From: Steroidobacter agaridevorans
GTDB taxonomy: Bacteria; Pseudomonadota; Gammaproteobacteria; Steroidobacterales; Steroidobacteraceae
Direction: 5' to 3'
NCBI RefSeq assembly: GCF_009932555.1
Contig: NZ_BLJO01000002.1
Location: forward strand, 297,975-361,974
DNA: 64,000 nt
Part shown: positions 53,469 to 61,400 of the stretch, piece by piece
Layout: each line of letters starts with the position of its first letter
Position numbering within the stretch: the stretch's first letter is position 1
The notes under the pieces: model-generated
What the model was told of the DNA's origin: nothing
What the model saw: the letters and a program-made list of their open reading frames with translations, nothing else
Database searches by the model: none
Position numbers and translations under genes: made by a program

Positions 53469-54597
53469 TTGCTTTCCCCTTTTGTTTTTTGTGTGATGTT
53501 CTATTCTTGCCCTGTTTCAGCAGTTGTCGCATAGATGCGCCCGTCCCTGCTGCTATGACTCGTAGCGGTACCGATTTCTCCAGTAGGAGCTTTGTTATCT
53601 CCTCCCTTGTCGGTTCGCGTTTCTGTGCACTTAGCACGCTATGCGCAATGCGCGTTAACAACGTTCCCTCGGATACCGCAGGCTCATTGGCAAGCACGGC
53701 CTGCCGAATGCAATCTTCTACGGCCTGACGGATCAATCCTCCGCTCAGCCCCGCAGTGAGTTCCACAGCTCGTACCAACGACAAATCCGGCGCCGCGAAT
53801 CGTCCCAGATAAGACTGTAGCAATGCGAAGCGCAGCGCCGGTGGCGGTAAATGAATTTGCAGGCGATAGTTAAAGCGTCGCCATACGGCAGGATCCAATA
53901 GTTGCTCATGATTTGTCGCAGCTACCACAATCGTTTGTGGCGGCAACGCGTCCATGTTCTGCAGCAGCCCGACCACCACGCGCTTAAGCTCGCCAAGCTC
54001 TTGCGCATCATCCCGTGCCTTAGCGAGTGCATCGAATTCATCTAGAAAAAGCACGCACGGCCGCTGCGACGCGTGATCGAACAGATAGCGAATGTTCTTC
54101 GCTGTGCTACCGAGAAATGACGAAATGAGGCTATCGCATCGCGCGGTTAGCAGCGGCAATCCCAACTGAGCCGCTATAAAGCGCGCCAACTGGGTTTTGC
54201 CGACGCCGGGCGGGCCAAAGATGAGCATGCGCGGCCATGCTTGGATTCCGGCGGCAAAGAGTCGATCCATGTGCAACACGTCGGCGAGGAAGCGTTGAAC
54301 TTCGTCGCGCAAGTGTTCATCAAGCAGTACGTTCGGCTCATCGACAGGCACGTGTTCTTCGTGGGCAAGCCCAAGACGACTCTCATGATCGATAGGGACC
54401 GTGCCAAACTGGCCACCTGACAGTGGCACGAGTGCCGAGGGTAGAGTGTCCAGCTTGCGCTGGATCAGACGGGCCTGTTGGTGTTCGCCTTCCTGCTCCA
54501 ATTTCTCAACCAGCAAACGCGCATAGTTCACCGCCTGCTCGGCGTTAGATCGCAGCGCGCCCTCCAAGATCTTCAGCACTTCCGGCAAATAGTTCAA
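53434..54597 (-). CDS. AAA-family ATPase, partner of the subtilase
   Basis: A 387-residue classical AAA protein (FtsH/spastin-like core). An N-terminal helical segment (1-60) precedes Walker A GPPGVGKT (128-135), Walker B VLFLDEFDA (182-190), sensor 1 AATN, and an arginine-finger region RRFNYRLQI. The C-terminal tail is basic (KNRTSHKKQKGKANGQ). An ATG at 54741 would open the frame, but its product begins with a cysteine-rich stretch unlike a protein. The TTG at 54597, behind GGGAGG, gives a sensible start. First gene of the pair with the subtilase. Confidence 0.85.
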   Translation of the reverse strand: MNYLPEVLKILEGALRSNAEQAVNYARLLVEKLEQEGEHQQARLIQRKLDTLPSALVPLSGGQFGTVPIDHESRLGLAHEEHVPVDEPNVLLDEHLRDEVQRFLADVLHMDRLFAAGIQAWPRMLIFGPPGVGKTQLARFIAAQLGLPLLTARCDSLISSFLGSTAKNIRYLFDHASQRPCVLFLDEFDALAKARDDAQELGELKRVVVGLLQNMDALPPQTIVVAATNHEQLLDPAVWRRFNYRLQIHLPPPALRFALLQSYLGRFAAPDLSLVRAVELTAGLSGGLIRQAVEDCIRQAVLANEPAVSEGTLLTRIAHSVLSAQKREPTREEITKLLLEKSVPLRVIAAGTGASMRQLLKQGKNRTSHKKQKGKANGQTGESGSRR

Positions 54598-54622
54598 TCC
54601 GGCCTCCCGCAGCCATGCGGCA

Positions 54623-54940
54623 TTATGCCCGAAATGAGAACAAAGTGAGCAAAACCGAGAACAAAAGTCGAAGGATCGTAAACAGACGGATAGGGTTTCT
54701 GGGTTCCGGCTCACGCATCCACGAGGACCGCCGACGCGCATAGAGGCCGTGCGTAGACACTCGCGATGTAGCGCTCGCTACCGTGCTCCAGGTCCGTTGA
54801 CGTTGCGTCGCGCGCCTCCCGCTCGCGATAACGTACGTGTTGAACGTACCGAAGCGGCCCTCGCGCGTGTAATGCGCGCCGACCAACTCGTAGCCACTCC
54901 GATCGAGATCGGCTCGAAGTTCATTCTTTCTGCTAATCAC
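54623..54940 (-). CDS. Possible small protein upstream of the AAA gene
   Basis: A frame from GTG 54940 (GGGAGTCGGA upstream) to TAA 54623. The first 45 codons read like protein (KNELRADLDRSGYELVGAH, then GRFGTFNTYVIAS), while the rest is arginine- and then leucine-rich and may be chance. If real, it would be the first gene of the AAA/subtilase operon. The GAGAACAAA repeats fall within its 3' end. Confidence 0.25.
   Translation of the reverse strand: MISRKNELRADLDRSGYELVGAHYTREGRFGTFNTYVIASGRRATQRQRTWSTVASATSRVSTHGLYARRRSSWMREPEPRNPIRLFTILRLLFSVLLTLFSFRA
54636..54666. promoter_or_regulatory. Direct repeats upstream of the AAA gene
   Basis: GAGAACAAA at 54636-54644 and again at 54657-54665, spaced 21 bp (two helical turns), just upstream of the TTG start at 54597. 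This spacing is typical for a dimeric regulator binding one face of the DNA. A CATAAT hexamer lies between the repeats and the start. Confidence 0.35.
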
Positions 54941-55070
54941 TCCGACTCCCAATTGATCCTCAATTCACAACACGCACATCCGGACATTCCCGGCAGGAAA
55001 CATTCCCGCCTTTCTCCATCGCGAGCGGCCGGACGTGCATTGATCCGGTCTGGTGAGTTTCGTGGCCTCA

Positions 55071-55546
55071 CAGCAGCACGTGCCGGTGGCATGTGCTGCT
55101 GCTCACGCGTGAGCGTGAGATTGAGGCTGCCCTTGGCGGGCCGCTCGCGGTGGCTGACATCAACATCGACGGAGGGAGCTTCGTTGCGAAGCTATGGTTG
55201 ATTGCGTCCGTTGCAGACGCGGTGCCACTTTCTCGCATCGGTGAAAATGCGTTGCAGTGACAGTGAGTTGCGGCAGTGGGCCGTGTGCGTCACTCTCTCG
55301 GCTTCGCCGAAGACAGTGACGCACGCGTGGAGGAATGCTGCTGTTGGCGCAGCTTTGTGTAGTTACGTTGTTAGAAGAATGGTTGCCGCAGGAGACGACC
55401 GCTGGACAGCGGTTAATAAAGAAAGGCGTCAGCGCCCGAGTGATGAGGTCATGACCACAACCTGATTGGCTGCGCAGCTCTGCCTGGTCTGAAGCTGCTT
55501 AGGGGTGCCTGCAACGCAGGCGGGGTTACGACGATGCCCTCGTCGT
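55071..55546 (+). ncRNA. Candidate large structured RNA: array of about twelve hairpins
   Basis: No credible protein frame covers this stretch. Consecutive inverted repeats seen: 55071-55101 (14-bp stem with one G·U), 55101-55114, 55177-55193, 55204-55220, 55234-55251, 55285-55324 (10-bp outer stem plus inner TCGGC/GCCGA), 55398-55413, 55425-55436, 55447-55456, 55469-55478, 55507-55521 and 55528-55546. Most stems are perfect with 2-7 nt loops. The G·U pair in the first stem holds only if the plus strand is the RNA. Further palindromes continue at 55685-55699, 55721-55730 and 55818-55846. It could instead be a DNA-level structure such as a transfer or recombination site. Confidence 0.4.
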
Positions 55547-55878
55547 CAGGGAATAATCGGAGCTGAGAATGCGCCAGCGCCGAGCGAACTGCAAACAATC
55601 ATCGCGAGTGCGAGCGCTCTGTGTCCGCTGAGTTCCAGGGAGAGCAGCAAGCCGAGCAATTGGCGCTTCAGTTCGCTGGACTTTGCGCAGCGGCTGCGCT
55701 CGACCACCGCCGCGTCGTGGGCCACGTGGCGACTCTCTCCCCTTGAAAACCTTCTTGGTTCGGCTGCGGCAAGGCTCGGCGCTCAATGCGAGAGACTGCC
55801 CTTACTGAGGAGAATACGGGCGGCCCGCCACGTGGCGGAGCCGCCCTCCAATTGGCCGCCGTGAGCACGGCCTATCAC
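55547..55878. other. Palindrome-bearing stretch without a gene
   Basis: Between the hairpin array and the small XRE operon. It contains GCGCAGC-G-GCTGCGC (55685-55699), GCCACGTGGC (55721-55730, repeated at 55827-55836), and a 13-bp hairpin GGGCGGC...GCCGCCC (55818-55846). Open frames here look like composition artefacts. It may be the 3' part of the same structured unit or a bidirectional terminator region. Confidence 0.35.
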
Positions 55879-56073
55879 TCACCGCTTCGCGAAGTGTGCA
55901 GTCAGCGCCTCGATGACCTCTTCCACGAGGGTTCGAGCCGTCCGAATGACAGACGCGATAGCACCTGGGTAGTTCTCGATGTTTTCCGGTTGCACCAAGT
56001 CTTCGGCGACCTTGAGGAGATCGACGGCTTGCTTCAGGCAGACCAGCTCATCCGTGATCGGTCTAGGCGTCAT
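55879..56073 (-). CDS. Small helical protein, unknown
   Basis: 64 residues, predicted mostly helical (TDELVCLKQAVDLLKVAEDLV, then RTARTLVEEVIEALTAHF). ATG 56073 overlaps the XRE stop (ATGA). Last gene of a four-gene overlapping operon in the element. No family recognised. Confidence 0.6.
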   Translation of the reverse strand: MTPRPITDELVCLKQAVDLLKVAEDLVQPENIENYPGAIASVIRTARTLVEEVIEALTAHFAKR

Positions 56074-56447
56074 CGCGCGTACCCCCGACGGCCGTTGCTG
56101 TCTTCGAGTACATCGATGATCCTCACGACGAATCGCTGTTGCGTCTTCGACAGTGCCTGCAACCGCTCCGCGTGCCTGATACAACGCGGAGACAGCCGCC
56201 CCTTCCGCTCGCGTACCTGCTTGGACAGGCCGACGAGGTCCCCAACCGGGGTCGAGAATATCCTTGCAAGCTTGGCAAGCACGAGCACCGAGATGCGACG
56301 GTCGCCGAGTTCGTACGCGAACACGGCCTGCTGTGATACGCCGATGGCCCGCGCCAGCTCGGCTTGTGTCATACCTCGCGATTTGCGGAGCACCGTGACA
56401 TGCGCGCCGAGGGCTTTGAAGTAGGCGCGGCTTTCCTGTTTGATCAT
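56070..56447 (-). CDS. XRE-family transcriptional regulator
   Basis: 125 residues with an N-terminal helix-turn-helix (LRKSRGMTQAELARAIGVSQQAVFAYELGDRRIS). The C-terminal half carries a basic RKGRLSPRCIRHAERLQAL segment. It overlaps both neighbours by 4 bp. It is probably the regulator of this small operon or of the element. Confidence 0.88.
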   Translation of the reverse strand: MIKQESRAYFKALGAHVTVLRKSRGMTQAELARAIGVSQQAVFAYELGDRRISVLVLAKLARIFSTPVGDLVGLSKQVRERKGRLSPRCIRHAERLQALSKTQQRFVVRIIDVLEDSNGRRGYAR

Positions 56448-56668
56448 GGCCGCACCTCCGCCTCGATCTCAGACGCGATGAGGCTCACCGCGTCCCCCAC
56501 GTCCTCGACCAACTCCAGTACGACGCTAACCGCGTCGGCCAGACTGAACTCGAATTCCTCCTCGTACTCTGCGACGTATTGAATACATGCCAGGACTGCG
56601 GCAGCTCTCTGCAGACGCCGAAGCTGACCGCTTAGCCGTTCTCGAACCGATACCTCTTGATCGCTCAT
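56444..56668 (-). CDS. Small acidic protein, unknown
   Basis: 74 residues. The first 35 are basic and amphipathic, the rest acidic (AEYEEEFEFSLADAVSVVLELVEDVG). ATG 56668 overlaps the stop of the 26-codon frame upstream, and its own end overlaps the XRE gene by 4 bp. No family recognised. Confidence 0.6.
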   Translation of the reverse strand: MSDQEVSVRERLSGQLRRLQRAAAVLACIQYVAEYEEEFEFSLADAVSVVLELVEDVGDAVSLIASEIEAEVRP

Positions 56669-56745
56669 GCCGGCCCACCCTGCCGCCCGACAATGGGCGG
56701 CGCATAGGCAGCCAGCGGCAACGGGATAGAATCTCCAGCAGCCAT
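56665..56745 (-). CDS. 26-codon leader-like peptide at the head of the XRE operon
   Basis: ATG 56745 with AGAGGTG upstream, ending in TGA that overlaps the next ATG (ATGA). The product is hydrophobic and proline-rich (SIPLPLAAYAPPIVG). The good ribosome-binding site and coupling argue that it is translated. Confidence 0.45.
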   Translation of the reverse strand: MAAGDSIPLPLAAYAPPIVGRQGGPA

Positions 56746-56830
56746 GACTTGCACCTCTGTTGTGCAGGTTGTGGTTAGCCGCCCGTCGTGGCTGATATCC
56801 ACGGCGGGCGGCGCCCGACAACCGGAGATG

Positions 56831-56847
56831 CGGGGGAACTTTGGGGG
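56831..56847 (+). repeat. Right arm-type repeat of the element
   Basis: CGGGGGAACTTTGGGGG, identical to 49813-49829 and in the same orientation, 65 bp before attR. Confidence 0.6.
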
Positions 56848-56883
56848 TAGGCGCCCTAGATAAATGACAATAGATTGAAAGAC

Positions 56884-56904
56884 TTCAAGAACTTAGTTCT
56901 TGAA
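56884..56904. repeat. Perfect inverted repeat beside attR
   Basis: TTCAAGAAC-TTA-GTTCTTGAA, a 9-bp perfect stem with a 3-nt centre, 7 bp before attR. It could bind an excisionase or regulator. Confidence 0.5.
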
Positions 56905-56911
56905 TGCGGTG

Positions 56912-56930
56912 CCGGTCCCAGCACCATCTC
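56912..56930 (+). repeat. attR of the integrative element
   Basis: CCGGTCCCA-GCACCATCTC, matching the tRNA 3' end at 49682-49701 except for one missing G. It marks the right end of the element; chromosomal sequence resumes here. Confidence 0.75.
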
Positions 56931-56933
56931 GCG

Positions 56934-57086
56934 TTACGCCGCCAGCCGCAGCTTGGGCTGCAGCCCGGCTCTCGCTGCCAAGCGGATCAACAGGTCCAGG
57001 CTGAACTGATTGATCTTGCCGCGCTTGATGTCCGACACCCGGTCAAACTCGCGGTGGGCTAGCAGCCGGCGACGCAGAGTTAGGTG
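56934..57086 (-). pseudogene. Truncated XRE/HigA-like antitoxin remnant
   Basis: A 50-codon in-frame remnant ending at TAA 56934. VSDIKRGKINQFSLDLLIRL and the end RAGLQPKLRLAA match the C-terminal half of antitoxins of the HigA/XRE type. The first half, including the start and most of the DNA-binding helices, is missing and replaced by LTLRRRLLAHREFDR. It lies 4 bp from attR, so insertion or earlier rearrangement may have cut it. Confidence 0.7.
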
Positions 57087-57386
57087 TCAGGCGACCTTCG
57101 CTGTTAGCTTTAGTCCCAACGCTTTGACCACCTTCAACACCGTCGCGAGACTCGGATTGCCCTCCGGCGAGAGAGCCTTGTAGAGCCCTTCGCGCGAGAT
57201 GCCTGTGTCCTTCGCGAGCTGAGCCATTCCCCGAGCACGCGCGATATCTCCTAATGCCGCAGCGATGTACACGGCGTCGTCGCCTGCCTCTTCCATGCAG
57301 GCTTCGAGATAGGCTGCGAGGTCTTCCTCGCTTTTGAGGTAGTCGGCAACGTCGTACCGAGAGAACTTTTCTTTCTTGCGCACCAT
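57087..57386 (-). CDS. Addiction-module antitoxin, HI1420 family
   Basis: A 99-residue DNA-binding antidote. RYDVADYLKSEEDLAAYLEACME is the family N-terminus, and the helix-turn-helix is QLAKDTGISREGLYKALSPEGNPSLATVLKVVKALG. ATG 57386 lies 2 bp after the toxin stop, so toxin precedes antitoxin, as usual in this family. Confidence 0.92.
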   Translation of the reverse strand: MVRKKEKFSRYDVADYLKSEEDLAAYLEACMEEAGDDAVYIAAALGDIARARGMAQLAKDTGISREGLYKALSPEGNPSLATVLKVVKALGLKLTAKVA

Positions 57387-57388
57387 GA

Positions 57389-57685
57389 TCAAGCGCTCCA
57401 GTCTTCCGCAATCTCCATTGCACGCTCGATGTCCGCTTGCTGTGTCCGCTTATCGCCGCCGCACAGAAGAAGAACCACCAACTCGCCGCGTCGTGTGAAG
57501 TACACGCGATAACCCGGGCCATGGTCGATTCGCATTTCGCTCACGCCTGAACCTACCGGTTTTACATCGCCTGGATTTCCACGCGATAACCGGAGAATCC
57601 GCGCCTCGATGCGCGCGCGGGCGCGTGGGTCGCGCAGCTCACGCAGCCAGCGATCGAATGATTCTGACCTGAATATATCGAGCAT
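57389..57685 (-). CDS. RelE/ParE-type toxin, HI1419 family
   Basis: A 98-residue toxin, probably an mRNA-cleaving or translation-blocking RelE-fold protein. ESFDRWLRELRDPRARARIEARILRLSRGNPGDVKPVG and GPGYRVYFTRRGELVVLLLCGGDKRTQQADIERA are the family segments. First gene of the pair, behind an inverted-repeat operator. Confidence 0.92.
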   Translation of the reverse strand: MLDIFRSESFDRWLRELRDPRARARIEARILRLSRGNPGDVKPVGSGVSEMRIDHGPGYRVYFTRRGELVVLLLCGGDKRTQQADIERAMEIAEDWSA

Positions 57686-57695
57686 GGGGACTGTA

Positions 57696-57727
57696 AACCA
57701 TAGATCACAGAGCCGTCAACTATGGTT
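57696..57727. promoter_or_regulatory. Inverted-repeat operator of the toxin-antitoxin pair
   Basis: AACCATAG (57696-57703) and CTATGGTT (57720-57727) form an 8-bp perfect inverted repeat with a 16-bp gap, directly upstream of the toxin ATG. A TTGACG hexamer on the minus strand falls within it, so antitoxin binding would shut the promoter. Confidence 0.55.
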
Positions 57728-57927
57728 AACACGTGCGGTGAACGATAGTCGTGGGGACCCTGGCAGGCGCTCCCTGGAAGTTCGCCTCCATTGCCCACAA
57801 CAGTCGCAGGACGTCCGCCGCTCTCGTTGGCAGAAAAGTGGCTAAAGCTTTGCGAACAGCCCCTTTCTTTTTTCTGGATTTGTGCCAGGGGCAGAAACAA
57901 ACATTGCAGCGTCGCGATCCGCGACCG

Positions 57928-58446
57928 CTACGAACAGACACCCCTGCTCGTACGCTTCACAAACGCCCGTCCGGTGGCATCCATGCTGACCACTCGCTCT
58001 TGGCTGCCGGCACTGGGGCGGGAGCGGCACAAAGTGAAGCTAGCGGCCGTGGTGTCGACGCCGGTGGATTGAAACAGGAGCGTGGCGTTACCAGAGGATT
58101 CGGTGAGCTGGAAGTCGGCGGGGATGGCGCCGGCGCTATGAAGTATCACTGCTTCATGCAACCCATCCGCTTCCCTCAGCACGAGCCATCCCTCGTGCCA
58201 CTCGCCACCGCAGTTCTCGCCGTCTGAGGAGGCGCACAGCGTCACCGTCGTGCCGCGCTTGATCGCTTCGCTGCGGGCGAGATTGATGCTCGCAATGAGA
58301 TCGTTCGCAGACGCTCGCAGTTGGCTGTTCAGTTGAGAGTTGCTGTACGAGGGCACGGCGATCGCGAGCAGGATAGCCGCAATGGATAGCGCGACGATCA
58401 GCTCGACGAGCGTGAACCCTTTCATCGATGAGATTCGTCGGCTCAT
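57928..58446 (-). CDS. GspH/FimT-family pseudopilin
   Basis: A 172-residue minor pilin. The prepilin site MKGFTLVELIVALSIAAILLAIAVPSY includes G/F cleavage with Glu at +5. The remainder is a GspH-like domain with four cysteines (LCASSDGENCGGEW, LCRSRPS, GVCS). Last gene of the minor pilin operon, 3 bp after pilY1. Probably part of the pilus initiation complex. Confidence 0.92.
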   Translation of the reverse strand: MSRRISSMKGFTLVELIVALSIAAILLAIAVPSYSNSQLNSQLRASANDLIASINLARSEAIKRGTTVTLCASSDGENCGGEWHEGWLVLREADGLHEAVILHSAGAIPADFQLTESSGNATLLFQSTGVDTTAASFTLCRSRPSAGSQERVVSMDATGRAFVKRTSRGVCS

Positions 58447-58449
58447 GGC

Positions 58450-61400
58450 TCAGCGCTCGATGTACCAGTACACACGATTCTTCGGCTGGACTGGCAGGCT
58501 GGAGGGCGGAACCTTCGGTTCGCTGCCTTCGAGCGGCGAGTCGGAGGTGCAGCCGATGCAGAATGGCACCGTGCGCTCATCGTCCAACGTCACCAATCCG
58601 GCGACCGGCGACGGCGGCAAGCCGATGTCAGGCGGCAACTCCTCGGAACGTTCTTTGTTCGGGCCATGGCCCGCTGCATTCAGATAGGAAACGTTGTAGA
58701 CGCGCGCCTTGCCAAGGTTGGAGCCGCAGGTATTGGGCGCCGCCTCGGCCGGCTCATGCGTGCTGAACGTGAGATTGCCGAAGATCGTGATCGCCGAGGT
58801 GACGACCTGTTCGGTCGGAAGCAGTTCCAGGTACCAGCCCTTTCTGGCAGCCAGCTGTTCGCTGGTGGGCGTCGGCTGTTTCTGAAGAATCGGCGTGAGC
58901 GAGTCCAAGCACAGGACCGAGGCCGTGCAGTTGCTCTGCTCCGTCGACAGCCAGGTCGGATCCTCCGGCTTGTCCTTCAGCATGAAGAAGTAATTTTGCA
59001 CCGTGCTCGTGTACTCACGCGGCTTCTCACGATCGCCCGAGCCGAGCAACAGCACGTAGGCGCCGTTATCGAGCAGGATGTCCGGTGCGAACATGAATTT
59101 ACGGTTGTAGGTGCAGCTCGTGTCGGCGGTATCGCAGCCGAGGGCAGCGATCGTCGTCATCGTCCAGTCGGCGGGCACGTCCTCGCCGATGTCGATGCGA
59201 TACACGTTGCCGCCAAGATCGACCGCGTAGGCGTACTTCGCCAGACCGGTGGTGAGGTCCGGCACGACAGCCACTTCGGCGATCACGCCACGCTTGGTGT
59301 CGAAGGTCTGCTTGACGGCGCCCGTGGCCGCGTCGAGCACATACACTTTGTGACCTTTGCTGCTCGAGGTGCACTTATGCGGCTTGGCATCTTCACAGGT
59401 GTCGTAGCCGCCGCCCATGATCAGCAGGGGCTGCGGCGTACTGCCCGACTTGTAGCCTGCCGCCGTGAAGGGTTTGGCGGGCGACCAGGTCTGACCGATC
59501 TCGCTCAGCGCACTGCTCGTGCACTGCGAATCGTCGCAACCGATCTTCCATTTGAGGGTGATATCGCCAGGCTTGCTGGCAGGGACATCGAATGCGTAGA
59601 CGGCGCGTCCGCCCCGCCGCATCGTCGCGAACACGGTGGCGTTCGAGTCGCCGCGAACAGCGGTGATCGCGCCATCCATGGCATACGGCTTCGGCTGCGG
59701 CGAGCCGGTAGTCACATTCGGAAAGCTGATCAGCACGTCGTTCTTGTAGAGGCGCTCGAAGTGCTTGTGGAATTCCGGCGGCACGAAGCCCCAGAGCTCG
59801 CCGCCGGGCGCCACGTCGTTGAGCGCTCCGTCTTTGGGGCGGTTACCGTTGATGGCTCGGAACACGCCGTCATTGGCCGCGTAGAACACGACTACCTGAG
59901 GCGCTTCGTCGGTGCCGAAGTTGAGCGCGACCGGCCGGGAGTGCACCACGTCGCCATGCACCGAGGGTCGCATCGCTTTCGACGTCGCGGCCGCGGGATC
60001 CACATCATCCATCGTATGTTCGTTATCGACGTCCTGGCCGCGCGCCCAGTTGACGATCTTCTCCCGTTGCGCGTCATCGGCAACGCCGAGCAGGGTCGAT
60101 GGCACATTTTTGAACTCGAACGTCGTCACCTTCGAGCAATCGAAGCTCGTGCACGTGTTGAGCCGCCGCGGCGTCTTGCTTTCGTCTACCGCTCTGAGCT
60201 GCTGAGCTTGACCGCCCTTTTCGACGAACTTGCCGTCCGGAGAGTCGGAGGCCGGCGCATCCACCCCGCAGAGCGACTGGTCCTCCTCGAACTGCTGCGC
60301 GCGGAAGTTCCAATATTTATTGGGACTCGACCAGAAGCTCTGGGAGCAGACCTTGACGAAACCCGTGCTGGGCTCGACGGCCGCGTCGCTCAGTGCATCC
60401 TGCAAGCGCAGGTCGCTGCCGCTGTAACCCAGCTTGTACTGCTTCAGATTGCCGTCCCAACGCGGTTTCGCATTGCCATCGGGACGGAACAAGCCGACAT
60501 AGACCTGATTGATATAAGTGCCCTGAGCACTCGCGCTCAACGGCAAGCTCACCGACGCGAACACGCTGTTGGTCGCCTGGATCTCCGCGAACACATCGCC
60601 GAGCGCCTTTTTGATCTCCTCTTTCGTGGTGCCCACGTCCTGATATGCGCCGTCGCTGACCTCGGCCATCTTTGCCAACAGAGCCGACCAACCCGGGCCT
60701 TGCCCGGAGGTCTTCTTGTTCACCTCGATCACATGAGTGATCACGCCCAGACGGTCATGGAGAAAGCGGGCCCATTCGTCGGTGACATTGTCCTGAGAGC
60801 CTGCGATGGGCAGCGGGATCGGCGTCGTGTCGCCGCCCGCTTCGCGCAACATCGAAGTGGCGTCCGAGATGATCGAGGCGCTGTCCTGCGAAGGGCCGTT
60901 GCTGATGTAAATGATGAACCGATTGCTGCAAGTCGCATCGCCCGCCGGCTTGGTATATTGGGCCGCGAATTTCTCGCTGAGTGCATAGCCGTCCAGATCG
61001 TAGATGGCCCGCATGGCAGTCTTCGAAGCAACGGTCGTGGCGCTCTTGGACCAATCCGCGGCGGTATTGCCGTGGTAATCCGCCTTCGCCTTGCCCTTTC
61101 CGGAGCGCGCAGCCCCACCGCTGAGATAGCGATAGGCTTCCGCCATTACCAGGCTCGACTGACCACTGTTGCCCTTGTCAGCACCGACGTCCATGTAATC
61201 GAACATGGCCGCATACTTGTCTTTAACGTCCTGGCTCATCGGCCGGATCGCCGCGCGAACGTAACCGCCTTGCACATTGCTGTCGCTGCTGCTCGTTTCA
61301 GCCGCGAGCATGACGCCGACCTGGATCTTGTCGGCAGGCAGATCGTGGAAGAGCTCGGTCAGGGCGCCCATCTCGTTCTTGAAGGCCTGCGTCCAGTTCG

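Larger units (their letters stand above)
49698..56930. mobile_element. Integrative element in tRNA-Leu, about 7.2 kb
   Basis: Bounded by the tRNA 3' end and its imperfect copy at 56912-56930. It carries a P4-type integrase, a subtilase/AAA pair, a hairpin-rich untranslated stretch and a small XRE operon. The repeat GGGGGAACT occurs three times near the left end and once near the right end, as expected for integrase arm sites. No conjugation, replication or phage structural genes are visible, so it depends on others for transfer or is a reduced satellite. Base composition of the cargo looks less GC-rich than the flanks by eye. Confidence 0.8.

Noticed and set aside
54598-54741. N-terminal extension of the AAA protein from ATG 54741
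   Set aside because: The added 48 residues are cysteine-rich and unlike AAA N-termini, while a TTG at 54597 has GGGAGG at proper distance.
54749-55465. Plus-strand open frames over the hairpin region
   Set aside because: Two adjoining frames give low-complexity products without family features and are interrupted by the strong inverted repeats.
55071-55546. Integron attC or CRISPR array as an explanation of the hairpins
   Set aside because: No RYYYAAC/GTTRRRY box pairs, no integron integrase, and no equal-length repeats with spacers.
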